A stretch of 64,000 nt of DNA, taken from the NCBI RefSeq assembly GCF_014779765.1, contig NZ_JACXZA010000008.1, positions 1 through 64,000 on the forward strand, read 5' to 3'. Position 1 is the first letter of the stretch. Each line of letters begins with the position of its first letter. The translations under genes were made by a program, and so were the position numbers. Of this stretch, positions 43,458 to 52,352 are shown piece after piece. The notes under the pieces are model-generated. The model worked only from the letters and a program-made list of their open reading frames with translations, made no database searches and was not told the DNA's origin. Source of the stretch: Paenibacillus terricola. Its GTDB lineage: Bacteria > Bacillota > Bacilli > Paenibacillales > Paenibacillaceae.

Positions 43458-44228
43458 TTGGGGTTAAGATTACAGAATAAAGTGATGTTGGTAACTGGCG
43501 GATCCCGTGGGATTGGAAGAGCGGTTGCGCTAAAAGCAGCCGATGAAGGTTCAAAAGTAGTTGTAAACTATCGAAGCGGTGTCGAGCAAGCAAATGAAGT
43601 AGTGTCCTTAATAAGGAAAAATGGCGGAGAAGCAGTTGCGATTCGAGCAGATATAAGCGATAAAGAACAAACAAGTCATATGGTATCTGAAATTATAGAT
43701 CAATATGGAAGTATTCATGTATTAGTCAATAATGCAGGCATATCAAAAAATAAGTTGGTTTTTGATATGGATTATGAAGATATGATGGATGTCTTTCATA
43801 TAAACTTTGGTGGAGTATTTCATTGTACAAAAGCAGTGCTAGAAACCATGATGTCTCAAAGACAAGGTTCAATCGTTAACATTTCTTCGATTATGAGTAC
43901 AGGCGGGTATATAGGCCAGTCTAACTATGCTGTATCTAAAGCTGCTATGAATGCTTTTACTCGTACAGCGGCCTTAGAATTAGCTCGGTTTAATATTAGA
44001 ATAAATTCGCTTCTTCCAGGATTTTGTTCTACCGATATGGTAGAGCAACAACTGAAGGAAGGTAGACGAATTACGAATCAGATCGCCCAGAAGAGGGCTG
44101 CAGATCCTACAGAAATCGCTAATGCAGCTATTTTCCTTGCTTCAGACGAAGCTTCATATATTACAGGTGCTGATCTTGTCATTGATGGCGGATTAATGAA
44201 CTTAGTTGGAATTGGTAAACCACTATAA
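43458..44228 (+). CDS. 3-oxoacyl-ACP reductase (ketoreductase, FabG-like)
   Basis: Short-chain dehydrogenase: TGGSRGIG at residues 13-20 (NADPH), NNAG at 91-94 and catalytic Ser near 143, Tyr157 and Lys161 (NYAVSKAA). It reduces the beta-keto group after each condensation. The TTG at 43,458 lies 8 bases after AAGGGGGG and one base after the preceding stop; the earlier GTG sits inside that ribosome binding site. Confidence 0.93.
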   Translation: MGLRLQNKVMLVTGGSRGIGRAVALKAADEGSKVVVNYRSGVEQANEVVSLIRKNGGEAVAIRADISDKEQTSHMVSEIIDQYGSIHVLVNNAGISKNKLVFDMDYEDMMDVFHINFGGVFHCTKAVLETMMSQRQGSIVNISSIMSTGGYIGQSNYAVSKAAMNAFTRTAALELARFNIRINSLLPGFCSTDMVEQQLKEGRRITNQIAQKRAADPTEIANAAIFLASDEASYITGADLVIDGGLMNLVGIGKPL

Positions 44229-44258
44229 AAACAAATTATTAATTAGGAGGAAACAAAA

Positions 44259-44660
44259 ATGGAAAAAGAACAAGTTTATGAAATCGTAAAAGAAGCATTG
44301 GTAGAGGCAATTGGTCTGGATGAAGATGAAATTTCACCTGACAGCACGATTTTGGGAGATCTTGGAGCAGAATCTTTAGATCTTTTAGATGTACTATTCA
44401 GGATTAGTCGTCAAATTTCGGTTAAGGTAACTATGGATGATATTACGCAAATGATCCAAGGCGATATTCCGGATGAACAATTTGCTACGGCAGATGGACT
44501 TCTTTCCGGAATAGGCATAGAGCAGTTGAAGAAAAGCTTACCGCAAATAGATGTTGAAAAATTGCGTGAAGGTTTTGAGGCAGAGCGAGTGCTTTCACTA
44601 TTCACAGTAGACAACTTAACATCATTAATTGAGAAACAGCTTTCAGTTTTAACAGTGTAA
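44259..44660 (+). CDS. Acyl carrier protein, extended
   Basis: The phosphopantetheine site is DLGAESLDLLDV with Ser39. At 133 residues it is about 50 longer than a typical ACP. The extra part (after residue 80: LLSGIGIEQLKKSLPQID, then FEAERVLSLFTVDNLTSLIE) is helical and ends with a second ACP-like last helix, so it may be a large loop insertion. AGGAGG precedes the ATG. It carries the growing chain. Confidence 0.9.
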   Translation: MEKEQVYEIVKEALVEAIGLDEDEISPDSTILGDLGAESLDLLDVLFRISRQISVKVTMDDITQMIQGDIPDEQFATADGLLSGIGIEQLKKSLPQIDVEKLREGFEAERVLSLFTVDNLTSLIEKQLSVLTV

Positions 44661-44670
44661 CATTGCTAAG

Positions 44671-45051
44671 ATGCAAATTAAAACAGGAATTGATATGGTT
44701 TCCGTGTCAAAGATAAAGAAAGTTATAGTGGAAAATCCTGATTTTATCGACGAAATATTTACCCCTTTAGAACAATCCTATTCTTTAAATAAAAAGAGGT
44801 GCTATGAGCATTTTGCTGCTCGATTTGCAGCGAAAGAAGCTTTTGTTAAGGCAATCGGAACAGGGATAGGAAAAGGAATTCATTTAAAAAGCATTGAGGT
44901 TAGTAATGACTTTATTACTGGAAAACCGCATGTATCCATTTACGGACAAACCAAAGAATTCACCAAAAGTTTAGGGGTATTTTCCATGGACATTTCTTTA
45001 TCTCACACGGACGATCTTGCAATTGCACAAGTTGTATTACTGTTGGAGTGA
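44671..45051 (+). CDS. Holo-ACP synthase (AcpS-type phosphopantetheinyl transferase)
   Basis: Attaches phosphopantetheine to the ACP. Seen are TGIDMVSVSKI near the N-terminus, FAARFAAKEAFVKAIGTG (metal/CoA binding Glu) and ISLSHTDDLAIA. The length of 126 is standard. Its location next to the ACP suggests a dedicated enzyme for the unusual carrier. Confidence 0.9.
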   Translation: MQIKTGIDMVSVSKIKKVIVENPDFIDEIFTPLEQSYSLNKKRCYEHFAARFAAKEAFVKAIGTGIGKGIHLKSIEVSNDFITGKPHVSIYGQTKEFTKSLGVFSMDISLSHTDDLAIAQVVLLLE

Positions 45052-45056
45052 ATAAT

Positions 45057-45503
45057 ATGCGCTTTTATATGGTAGATCAGATTACATATATTGAGTCTGG
45101 AAAAGAAATTCATGCAACTAAATTGGTTACAAGAGACGATCCTTTTTGTCTGGATCCGGTCAATGTTGAATCTTATCTCATTGAGGGAATAGTAGTAGAG
45201 GCATTGTGTCAAGCTGGGGCATGGTTAATTATGCATACAACTGAGTTTAAACAAAGAGCTGTCTTGCTAAGCGCCGAAGAGATACTTCTACATGAAAGAG
45301 CATGCCCAGGCGATGTACTAAACCTTCATGGATTTATAGATTCCTTGGATAAGGATTCAGCTGTTTTCTCTGGAAAAGTATATGTCGATGAACGGTGTAT
45401 TGCCGAGATACGTTATATGATGTGTTCTCTTATATCAGTCGATGAATTAGAGAAAACCGAGGATGTCAGAAGGACCTATCGTCTCCTAAGGCGGGAGATA
45501 TAA
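45057..45503 (+). CDS. FabZ/FabA-like hotdog protein, lacks the catalytic His
   Basis: Hotdog fold with EGIVVEALCQAGAWLI (the long central helix with Glu48 at the FabZ catalytic Glu position). The preceding HFPGHP-type loop is replaced by DPFCLDPVNVESY, so the catalytic His is gone. Probably half of a heteromeric dehydratase with the gene at 46,626. The ATG at 45,057 follows GGAG by 8 bases and overlaps no conserved residue. Confidence 0.78.
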   Translation: MRFYMVDQITYIESGKEIHATKLVTRDDPFCLDPVNVESYLIEGIVVEALCQAGAWLIMHTTEFKQRAVLLSAEEILLHERACPGDVLNLHGFIDSLDKDSAVFSGKVYVDERCIAEIRYMMCSLISVDELEKTEDVRRTYRLLRREI

Positions 45504-46619
45504 ATGAAGACACGAGTTGTTGTGACCGGGGTAGGAGCTGTAACGCCAGTTGGCAATAATATGAAAGCGACATGGGCAAACCTCCTTGAAGGAAAGTCTA
45601 GCATTAATAAAATTGATTTATTTGATACCAGTCATTATGACACCAAAATCGCAGCGCAAGTAAAAAATTTTCGTTTGGATGAAGAGATAGAGAAAAAAGT
45701 GAAAAAGTATACTCATCGTTCATCAAGATTTGGTATACAGGCTTTTTGTGAAGCTGTACAGGATGCCGCCTTATCAGACAGTGACCACCATTCTGAGGAA
45801 ATAGGGTTAGCAATGGGGTGTGGTGTGGTCTATCCCAATCTTGATCAGTTTCATGAGTTATTTCAAAATTTTCTATCCGTACAAGTTAAAGAAAACATCT
45901 ATATAAGCCCTAATGAAGTTATGAAGAGAAATCTAACGACTGGTATCTCATTAATGGCGGAATTAATAAATGCCAAAGGGCCTATGATCTCGTTAACAAC
46001 GGCCTGTGCATCTAGCGCACAGGCTATTGGAGAGGCATTTCGACGAATTCAATGTAACGAAGCCTCTGTGATGATTACTGGCGGCTACGATTCCATGATT
46101 AACTATATCGATCTAATTGGATTTGATCAAGATGGATTTGTGATTGGAGAAGGAGCTGCGGTTGTTGTATTAGAGAACTTAGAATCTGCTATTAAACGTC
46201 GTGCAAGGATATATGGAGAGATAGTGGGTTATTCCTCCACAATAAACGCTTATTGGTTGACAGATGCACCTTCAGACGGTGAAGCCTGTATTACTGCAAT
46301 GAAAAATGCTATGAACGATGGGGGATTAACACCAGAACGAATAGATTACATTGCAGTACATGGAGCAGATGCTTCATACAATGATTTTAGTGAAACGAAT
46401 GCAATCAAAGCAGTCTTAGGTGAATATTCGCATCATGTATCGATAGGTTCTACTAAATCCATGATAGGCAACTTAACAAGCGCGGCAGGTGCAATTAATT
46501 TCATTACAACACTGTTAGCAATGGAAGACAATAAGTCGATTCGAGCAGCGCTAAGCAATGCTTTTGCTTTTGGAGGAATCCATACTTGTATAGCTGTTAA
46601 AGAATTTTTCAACAGGTGA
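45504..46619 (+). CDS. Ketosynthase-like protein with deletions and an altered active site
   Basis: A FabF-type fold: TACASSAQAIGEA with Cys168, VHGADASYND with His286, and STKSMIGNL where the second catalytic His is Asn323 (Lys318 is kept). At 371 residues it is shorter than FabF; segments of roughly 20 residues before DQDGFVIGEG and 30 before NAFAFGG are missing. It may prime the chain, decarboxylate or act structurally rather than elongate. Confidence 0.82.
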   Translation: MKTRVVVTGVGAVTPVGNNMKATWANLLEGKSSINKIDLFDTSHYDTKIAAQVKNFRLDEEIEKKVKKYTHRSSRFGIQAFCEAVQDAALSDSDHHSEEIGLAMGCGVVYPNLDQFHELFQNFLSVQVKENIYISPNEVMKRNLTTGISLMAELINAKGPMISLTTACASSAQAIGEAFRRIQCNEASVMITGGYDSMINYIDLIGFDQDGFVIGEGAAVVVLENLESAIKRRARIYGEIVGYSSTINAYWLTDAPSDGEACITAMKNAMNDGGLTPERIDYIAVHGADASYNDFSETNAIKAVLGEYSHHVSIGSTKSMIGNLTSAAGAINFITTLLAMEDNKSIRAALSNAFAFGGIHTCIAVKEFFNR

Positions 46620-46625
46620 TTATAT

Positions 46626-47084
46626 ATGAATCTAGGACTAATCGATAAAGTAGTAAGTTGGACGAATGGGGTAGAAGGAATAGCCGTACATAATATTAGC
46701 ATGACCAATTCTTTCTTAGATACGCACTTTCCACTGAAACCGATCTGGCCGGGCGTTCTAACAATGACAGCTGTGAGTCGATTAGCGGAAGGGGTAATAA
46801 GGGCAACGTACGATTTTGAAAAACGCGTTAAATTAACAAGAGTTTCCAATATAAAGTGGCGTAAATATATAGCTCCTGGTGATCAGCTGTATATTGAAGT
46901 AAAAGTTTTGTCTATGAGTGAAAAGGAAGTACTCGTGAGAGGGAAAGTAAAGGTGAATGATAAGATTGCAGCTGCTTTCGGAGAGATGCAATTTTCTTTT
47001 GACGACGCATTAAGTAACTCTGATGCAGATGCGAAGGCATTTTGGGAAGAGCGTGGTCTAAAGCAGGGGGAATCTATTGAATGA
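46626..47084 (+). CDS. FabZ-like hotdog protein, lacks the catalytic Glu
   Basis: The loop THFPLKPIWPGVL keeps the FabZ catalytic His (His34). Fourteen residues later the catalytic Glu is replaced by Thr48 (TMTAV). Its partner at 45,057 has the reverse pattern, so the two could form one composite dehydratase site. The stop overlaps the next start (ATGA). Confidence 0.8.
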   Translation: MNLGLIDKVVSWTNGVEGIAVHNISMTNSFLDTHFPLKPIWPGVLTMTAVSRLAEGVIRATYDFEKRVKLTRVSNIKWRKYIAPGDQLYIEVKVLSMSEKEVLVRGKVKVNDKIAAAFGEMQFSFDDALSNSDADAKAFWEERGLKQGESIE

Positions 47085-48349
47085 GACGAGTGGTTGTAAC
47101 AGGAATAGGAACCGTCTCATCTTTAGGTGATAATTTGCAAAAAGTATGGACTAGAATGTTAGCTGGGGAGAGTGGTATACGTAGAATCTCTTCGATGAAT
47201 CCAGATAAGTTTATGACTAAGTTTGCAGGTGAAGTAGATAACTTCAGCCCTGATGAATATATAACATCTATTAAAAATAGAGAATTAATGTCACGTGGCG
47301 AACAGCTGTGTTTTGCATCGGCTGCGATGGCTTTTAAAGATACTGGTTTAAATTCAAACCAAGTGCTCAAGGAACGCTTTGCTGTGTACATAGGTGGAAA
47401 CAAGGAAGTTGACACAATCCCCCAAGAGCTTGTTGAGTCTGTTCTGCTCTCCAAAGGCACACTAACAGAGTTTGCAAAAGCGGCTAAGAGTAAATTGTCG
47501 CCTTCATTCTCAATTAGAGCTTTGCCTGCTGCCGTTCTGCATTATGTATCCGCTCACTTTGATATTCAAGGTCCTAACGCTTATTTTGTTGGTACATCCA
47601 ATGCTAGCGCAGCAGCTATCGGAAGCGGCTTTAGATCGATACGGCATGGTGAAGCAGATGCGGCTTTAGTGGGGGGATTTTCTGACTCTATTACATGGTG
47701 GAATTATATGAAGTTGGATGCAATGGGTGTTTTACATAGAGGTGAAGCGAACGATTGCCGTAAACTATATGCCCCGTTTGATAAAAAAAGAAATGGAACC
47801 CTTATTGCAGAGGGATCGACCATGCTCGTACTAGAGGAATTAGAACAAGCAAAGAAGCGCGGCGCAAACATTTATGCTGAAATAATCGGTTTTGGTAATG
47901 GATATGACAGCGGAGCAATAGCTAAACCATCTCCTAATGGTGCGGGCTTACAAGTTGCTATGAGAAAAGCGATGAGAGATGGAAGCGTTGGTTCAGAACA
48001 TATCGACTATGTTTGTGCACATGGCAGCGGTACGAAATTGGGGGATGAATCTGAAGTAAGAGCAATTGAATCCGTATTTGGAACAGACAGATCAGTAATG
48101 GTCAGTTCCGTTAAACCAACTACAGGACATATGGTTTCGAATGCTGGAGCATTTAATGCTTTAGCATCTGTCCTAACACTTAGCGAACAGGTTGTTCCAT
48201 TTACATTAAACTGTGAAACACTTGAAGACAACTGGTCACTAGATTTCATTAGACATGAACCACGACAAACGAATGTGAATTATGTGATGTCCGTTGCGCG
48301 TGGTTTAGAAGGTCAGGATACTGCGTTACTATTCGCGAAATGGAAATAA
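47081..48349 (+). CDS. Chain-length-factor-like ketosynthase paralogue (Cys replaced by Asn)
   Basis: A ketosynthase fold of 422 residues. The active-site Cys is Asn174 (GTSNASAAAIG), while the two histidines are present (CAHGSGTKLGDE, VKPTTGHMVSNAG). The terminal GFGG is replaced by RGLEGQ. This pattern suggests a non-condensing partner subunit or a decarboxylase-like protein. It is coupled to the genes on both sides. Confidence 0.82.
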   Translation: MRRVVVTGIGTVSSLGDNLQKVWTRMLAGESGIRRISSMNPDKFMTKFAGEVDNFSPDEYITSIKNRELMSRGEQLCFASAAMAFKDTGLNSNQVLKERFAVYIGGNKEVDTIPQELVESVLLSKGTLTEFAKAAKSKLSPSFSIRALPAAVLHYVSAHFDIQGPNAYFVGTSNASAAAIGSGFRSIRHGEADAALVGGFSDSITWWNYMKLDAMGVLHRGEANDCRKLYAPFDKKRNGTLIAEGSTMLVLEELEQAKKRGANIYAEIIGFGNGYDSGAIAKPSPNGAGLQVAMRKAMRDGSVGSEHIDYVCAHGSGTKLGDESEVRAIESVFGTDRSVMVSSVKPTTGHMVSNAGAFNALASVLTLSEQVVPFTLNCETLEDNWSLDFIRHEPRQTNVNYVMSVARGLEGQDTALLFAKWK

Positions 48350-48366
48350 GAGGTGCTGATTATCGT

Positions 48367-50808
48367 ATGAGAAAACAGAGGAGTCGCAGAGTAGTCGTTA
48401 CTGGTTTAGGAGCTGTGACAGCTTTAGGGAGTAATGTTGGTGATTTGTGGGAGTCTGTACTAGCTGGAAAGCATGGAATTAAGCCAGTGGATCAACTGGA
48501 TATGACAGGTTACATGACTCAGATTGCGGGTGAAGTGAAAGAAGATTTAGTGCTTACCCATTCCAAAAAACGTCGTGTATTAGATCGAGCTACTTTATTC
48601 GCTCTTAAAGCTTCGGAGGAAGCTTTGGAAGACGCTGCATTAGAGAGAAGTAGGCTTAAAGAACATGCGGGATGCGTGATTGGAACTTGTCTTGGAGGCA
48701 TGAATAGCGGTGAATTGTGGTATAGAAACCAAGATAGTGGAAATAAAGGAAATCCTCGTTTATTGCAAGAGTGGAGACTTAATAGTATCGCAGAATCTTT
48801 AGCTAGCGAGTGGGGGCTTGGGGGACCTGTATTCACTTTTTCTACTGCATGTGCCGCCGGAGGCAATGCCCTTGGGTATGCCGGTGATTTGATTCGTGCA
48901 GGCAAAGCGGAAATTATGATCGTAGGTGGTGCTGATGCTCTTGCGCATATGGGAATCGCAGGTTTTCATGCATTGCAATCGCTAGATCATGAGCCATGTC
49001 GTCCTTACTCCAAGGATCGTAACGGACTTTCTTTAGGAGAAGGAGCTGGAATCCTGATTCTAGAGAGTGAAGAAAGTGCTGTACAAAGAGGAGCAAAAAT
49101 ATACGCTGAAGTGCTTGGTTTTGGTTTGTCGGCTGATGGTTATCATCCAACCGCACCTAAACCTGATGGAGAAGGCGCAAGTCGTGCCATCTCTAATGCT
49201 CTAAATAAAAATAATATTGCCCCTGATCAGGTTAAATATATTAATGGTCACGGTACAGGAACTCCTAAAAATGATAGCGCCGAAACGAATGCCATTAAGC
49301 GGGTATTCGGGGAAGCAATTGCGTCTCTTAAAGTTAGCAGTACCAAATCGATGATCGGTCATTTACTAGGTGCAGCTGGGGCTGTAGAAGGAATTGTCAC
49401 GGTATTGTCGATCCATCATCAGATTATCCCTCCAACAGCGAATTTTACTACGCCAGATTCTGTTTGCGATTTGGATTATACACCTAATCAACCATACTAT
49501 TCAGAAAATTTAGATTATGCTTTATCAAACAATTTCGCGTTTGGAGGTAATAATTGTTCTGTATTGTTTGGTAACTATCAAGTTACACATCCTGAAGTAG
49601 AGGAGTTAAATGAAGAACGTATTGTAATCACTGGAATGAGCCAATTTAGCTCTGTTGGCGGTGATTTAGATCAATTTTGGACTAAATTGCTTCGAGGTGA
49701 ACCCAATTGGCATGAGATTAGTACAAGCGAAGGCGTTGTTAGAAAAATTGGAAAAGTAAAAGATTTTGATATCCATACTTATATATCGAAACGCGATGCA
49801 CGTAAGATGGATCGATTCGAGCAGTTAACGGTTGCGGCTGCTAAGCGTGCAATTAATCATGCAAAGGTTGAAATTAATGATGAAAATGCGCATCGAATCG
49901 GGATTATCGTCGGAACTGCTAACGGAACAGTCGAAAGTTGTGTCAACTTTTATCAACCTGTCGTTCATGAAGGAGCGGAAGGAGCGAATCCCGTTCACTT
50001 TCCTAACACCGTATTCAATCAAGCTAGCGGTTTAGCTGCAATGCAAACCAATGCAATTGGATTGAATACGACTGTCGTAGACGGACATGCCTCTACGGCA
50101 GCTGCTCTATGCACAGCCTATGAACATTTAAAAAATGATGATGCAGACATTATTGCAGTCATTGGCACAGATACGATTGTTCCAACGGTGTTGGAAGGTT
50201 ATGAATGTTTAAATGTGCTGGCTGATCAATCATCTAAAGACCCCCAATCTAATGTGATGACATTGAGCGAAGGCACAGTTGCCTTTGTATTGGAAAAATT
50301 ATCGAATGCTAAAAATCGAAAAGCACATATCTATGGTGAAATCAAAGGATATGGGAAAACATTTGACGGTAAAAAGTATGCGAGAGTCGATAAAAAAGGA
50401 CAAGGTCTCAAGCGGGCAATGGAAATGGCTGTTCATAATGCTCAATTACAGTTGAACGACATTCAAGCCATTCTTGCAACGGCAAATGGAATAAATGATA
50501 TCGACAATATGGAGAAAAAAGCAATTGAATCATGTTATTTAAGTAATGAATATATGCCATATATTGCAACGGCCAAGTATTTAGTAGGTGAATCGCAAGG
50601 GGCGGCTGACGGGTTTCAATTCATCACAGCTTTACTCGCGTTGCAACATCAAACATTGCCACCCAAGTTAAACCATTTGGAGCATAACGAGCTGCATCCT
50701 TTAGATAAAGCTGAAAAACTGCTTGAAGACTTGAATCATGTATTAATTAATAGTTCCTCATTAACTGGATCAAATGTCTCCGTAGTATTGTCTAAATATT
50801 ATGAATAG
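48367..50808 (+). CDS. Fused ketosynthase / chain-length factor
   Basis: The N-terminal half (about residues 1-410) is a complete ketosynthase: STACAAGG with Cys162, GHGTGTPKND with His295 and STKSMIGHL with His332, ending NNFAFGGNN. The C-terminal half (about 420-813) is a second ketosynthase fold in which all three catalytic residues are changed (VDGHASTAAA, ATANGINDID, KYLVGESQGA). This is the KS-CLF pair of type II PKS on one polypeptide. The ATG at 48,367 follows GAGGTG; an ATG at 48,340 has none. Confidence 0.88.
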   Translation: MRKQRSRRVVVTGLGAVTALGSNVGDLWESVLAGKHGIKPVDQLDMTGYMTQIAGEVKEDLVLTHSKKRRVLDRATLFALKASEEALEDAALERSRLKEHAGCVIGTCLGGMNSGELWYRNQDSGNKGNPRLLQEWRLNSIAESLASEWGLGGPVFTFSTACAAGGNALGYAGDLIRAGKAEIMIVGGADALAHMGIAGFHALQSLDHEPCRPYSKDRNGLSLGEGAGILILESEESAVQRGAKIYAEVLGFGLSADGYHPTAPKPDGEGASRAISNALNKNNIAPDQVKYINGHGTGTPKNDSAETNAIKRVFGEAIASLKVSSTKSMIGHLLGAAGAVEGIVTVLSIHHQIIPPTANFTTPDSVCDLDYTPNQPYYSENLDYALSNNFAFGGNNCSVLFGNYQVTHPEVEELNEERIVITGMSQFSSVGGDLDQFWTKLLRGEPNWHEISTSEGVVRKIGKVKDFDIHTYISKRDARKMDRFEQLTVAAAKRAINHAKVEINDENAHRIGIIVGTANGTVESCVNFYQPVVHEGAEGANPVHFPNTVFNQASGLAAMQTNAIGLNTTVVDGHASTAAALCTAYEHLKNDDADIIAVIGTDTIVPTVLEGYECLNVLADQSSKDPQSNVMTLSEGTVAFVLEKLSNAKNRKAHIYGEIKGYGKTFDGKKYARVDKKGQGLKRAMEMAVHNAQLQLNDIQAILATANGINDIDNMEKKAIESCYLSNEYMPYIATAKYLVGESQGAADGFQFITALLALQHQTLPPKLNHLEHNELHPLDKAEKLLEDLNHVLINSSSLTGSNVSVVLSKYYE

Positions 50809-50823
50809 ATGGGATGAATATGA

Positions 50824-52329
50824 ATGGAAGGCAAATTAAACGAGACATATGATGCGATCATAATTGGATCCGGTTTAGCTGGACTAACGGCAGCTGCGCT
50901 ACTAGCTCAAGATGGAGCTAAGGTATTAGTACTTGAACAGCATTATATTGTGGGGGGCTGTGCAAGTACATTTAGAAGAGGTAAGTTTCTCTTTGACGCT
51001 GCAGTTCATCTTATAGGCGGTTGTGAACAAGGTGGAGAAATCTATTCCATTTATGAGAAATTGGGCTTGCTGGATCAAATTGGATTTATCGAATCTAAGC
51101 CTATGTGTCATATATCGTTAGGACAATCCCAATATGAAATACCTGCGAATTTATATCAATTATCGAGTAATATGGAAAATTGGTTTCCTGAGGACAAACA
51201 AGCTATCAGGGAAACAATGGAAGAGATTATACAGTTAGGCGGAGCGATTCTAAGAGGAGATTATGAAGATGATGAGCAAATTACGCAAAGAGTGCTTGAA
51301 TTAAAAAATGTATCTTTTGCGGAGTATCTAAATAATCGGTTCTCTCACCCTCATGCATCAATGGTACTGGGTTCTTTACATCCTTATATTGGAGTTCCGA
51401 CCAAACAATTATCGGTTTTATATATGATGAGTACAATGGCGTCTTATCATGGCGGGGCTTATTATACCCGCGGCAGCTCTCAAAAGCTGGCAGATGTTTT
51501 AAAAGATTATATCCAATCCCAAAATGGGGTTGTAAGAATTAAACGCAGAGTAGAAAAAATTATTTGCAGCGAGGGTAAAGTGCAAGGAGTAATCGATCAT
51601 AAGGGGAATCAATACAACTCTTCCATTATTATTTCAAATGCAGACCTAAAAACAACATTGTTTAAGCTTTTAGGTGAGGAATATTTACCGCCATCTTACA
51701 ACAAACGAATAAATCGGATGGTTCCTTCTTATTCTGCTGTCATCCTTTATGCTGCTATTCAGAATGATGGTGCATTAATCGATTTTCCGCATGAGCAATT
51801 CATATTACCAGACAATGAACTTGATAGTGAACAAAAATATTTGTTTGATCCGCTCAATAATGAGACTGATCCTGGTATATCTGTATGTTGTCCATCTACA
51901 CTCGATTCTGGCTTAGCACCTGAAGGGTATTCCGTGCTTTCATTTATGGCCATGTGCGATGCAGCTGTTGTGGAACGAGTTCGAGAAGAAAAGGGAAAGT
52001 CATTTGTACATGAGAAGTTTTTGGATTTATTAGAAAATAAACTGCCTGGCATTAGAAAACGATTAGTTATACAAGAGTTCGCTACTCCAAGAACAATTGA
52101 AAGATATACTTCTAATCATAATGGGTCAATTTATGGATGGATGAAGTCGGCTGATCAACGATGGACCTCTGATATAGGACCTAGAACACCTGTACAAGGC
52201 TTGTATTTAGCAGGACATTGGACGCGTAATGCACATGGAGTTTACGGCGTAATGAAATCAGGAAAAACGACAGCTAATCATATTATCAAGCAAAACATTA
52301 ACAATAACCACCAACTACAATTGCAATAA
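50824..52329 (+). CDS. CrtI/CrtISO-like FAD-dependent oxidoreductase
   Basis: The dinucleotide-binding site IIIGSGLAGLTAAALLAQ is at residues 12-29, followed by VLEQHYIVGGCASTF. The C-terminus has GLYLAGHWTRNAHGVYGVMKSGK as in phytoene desaturases and carotenoid isomerases. Members act on conjugated polyenes. Here it probably oxidises or isomerises the polyene made by the operon. AT-rich like its neighbours. Confidence 0.85.
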   Translation: MEGKLNETYDAIIIGSGLAGLTAAALLAQDGAKVLVLEQHYIVGGCASTFRRGKFLFDAAVHLIGGCEQGGEIYSIYEKLGLLDQIGFIESKPMCHISLGQSQYEIPANLYQLSSNMENWFPEDKQAIRETMEEIIQLGGAILRGDYEDDEQITQRVLELKNVSFAEYLNNRFSHPHASMVLGSLHPYIGVPTKQLSVLYMMSTMASYHGGAYYTRGSSQKLADVLKDYIQSQNGVVRIKRRVEKIICSEGKVQGVIDHKGNQYNSSIIISNADLKTTLFKLLGEEYLPPSYNKRINRMVPSYSAVILYAAIQNDGALIDFPHEQFILPDNELDSEQKYLFDPLNNETDPGISVCCPSTLDSGLAPEGYSVLSFMAMCDAAVVERVREEKGKSFVHEKFLDLLENKLPGIRKRLVIQEFATPRTIERYTSNHNGSIYGWMKSADQRWTSDIGPRTPVQGLYLAGHWTRNAHGVYGVMKSGKTTANHIIKQNINNNHQLQLQ

Positions 52330-52352
52330 TTGCTACAGAAAGGAGGGTGTTT

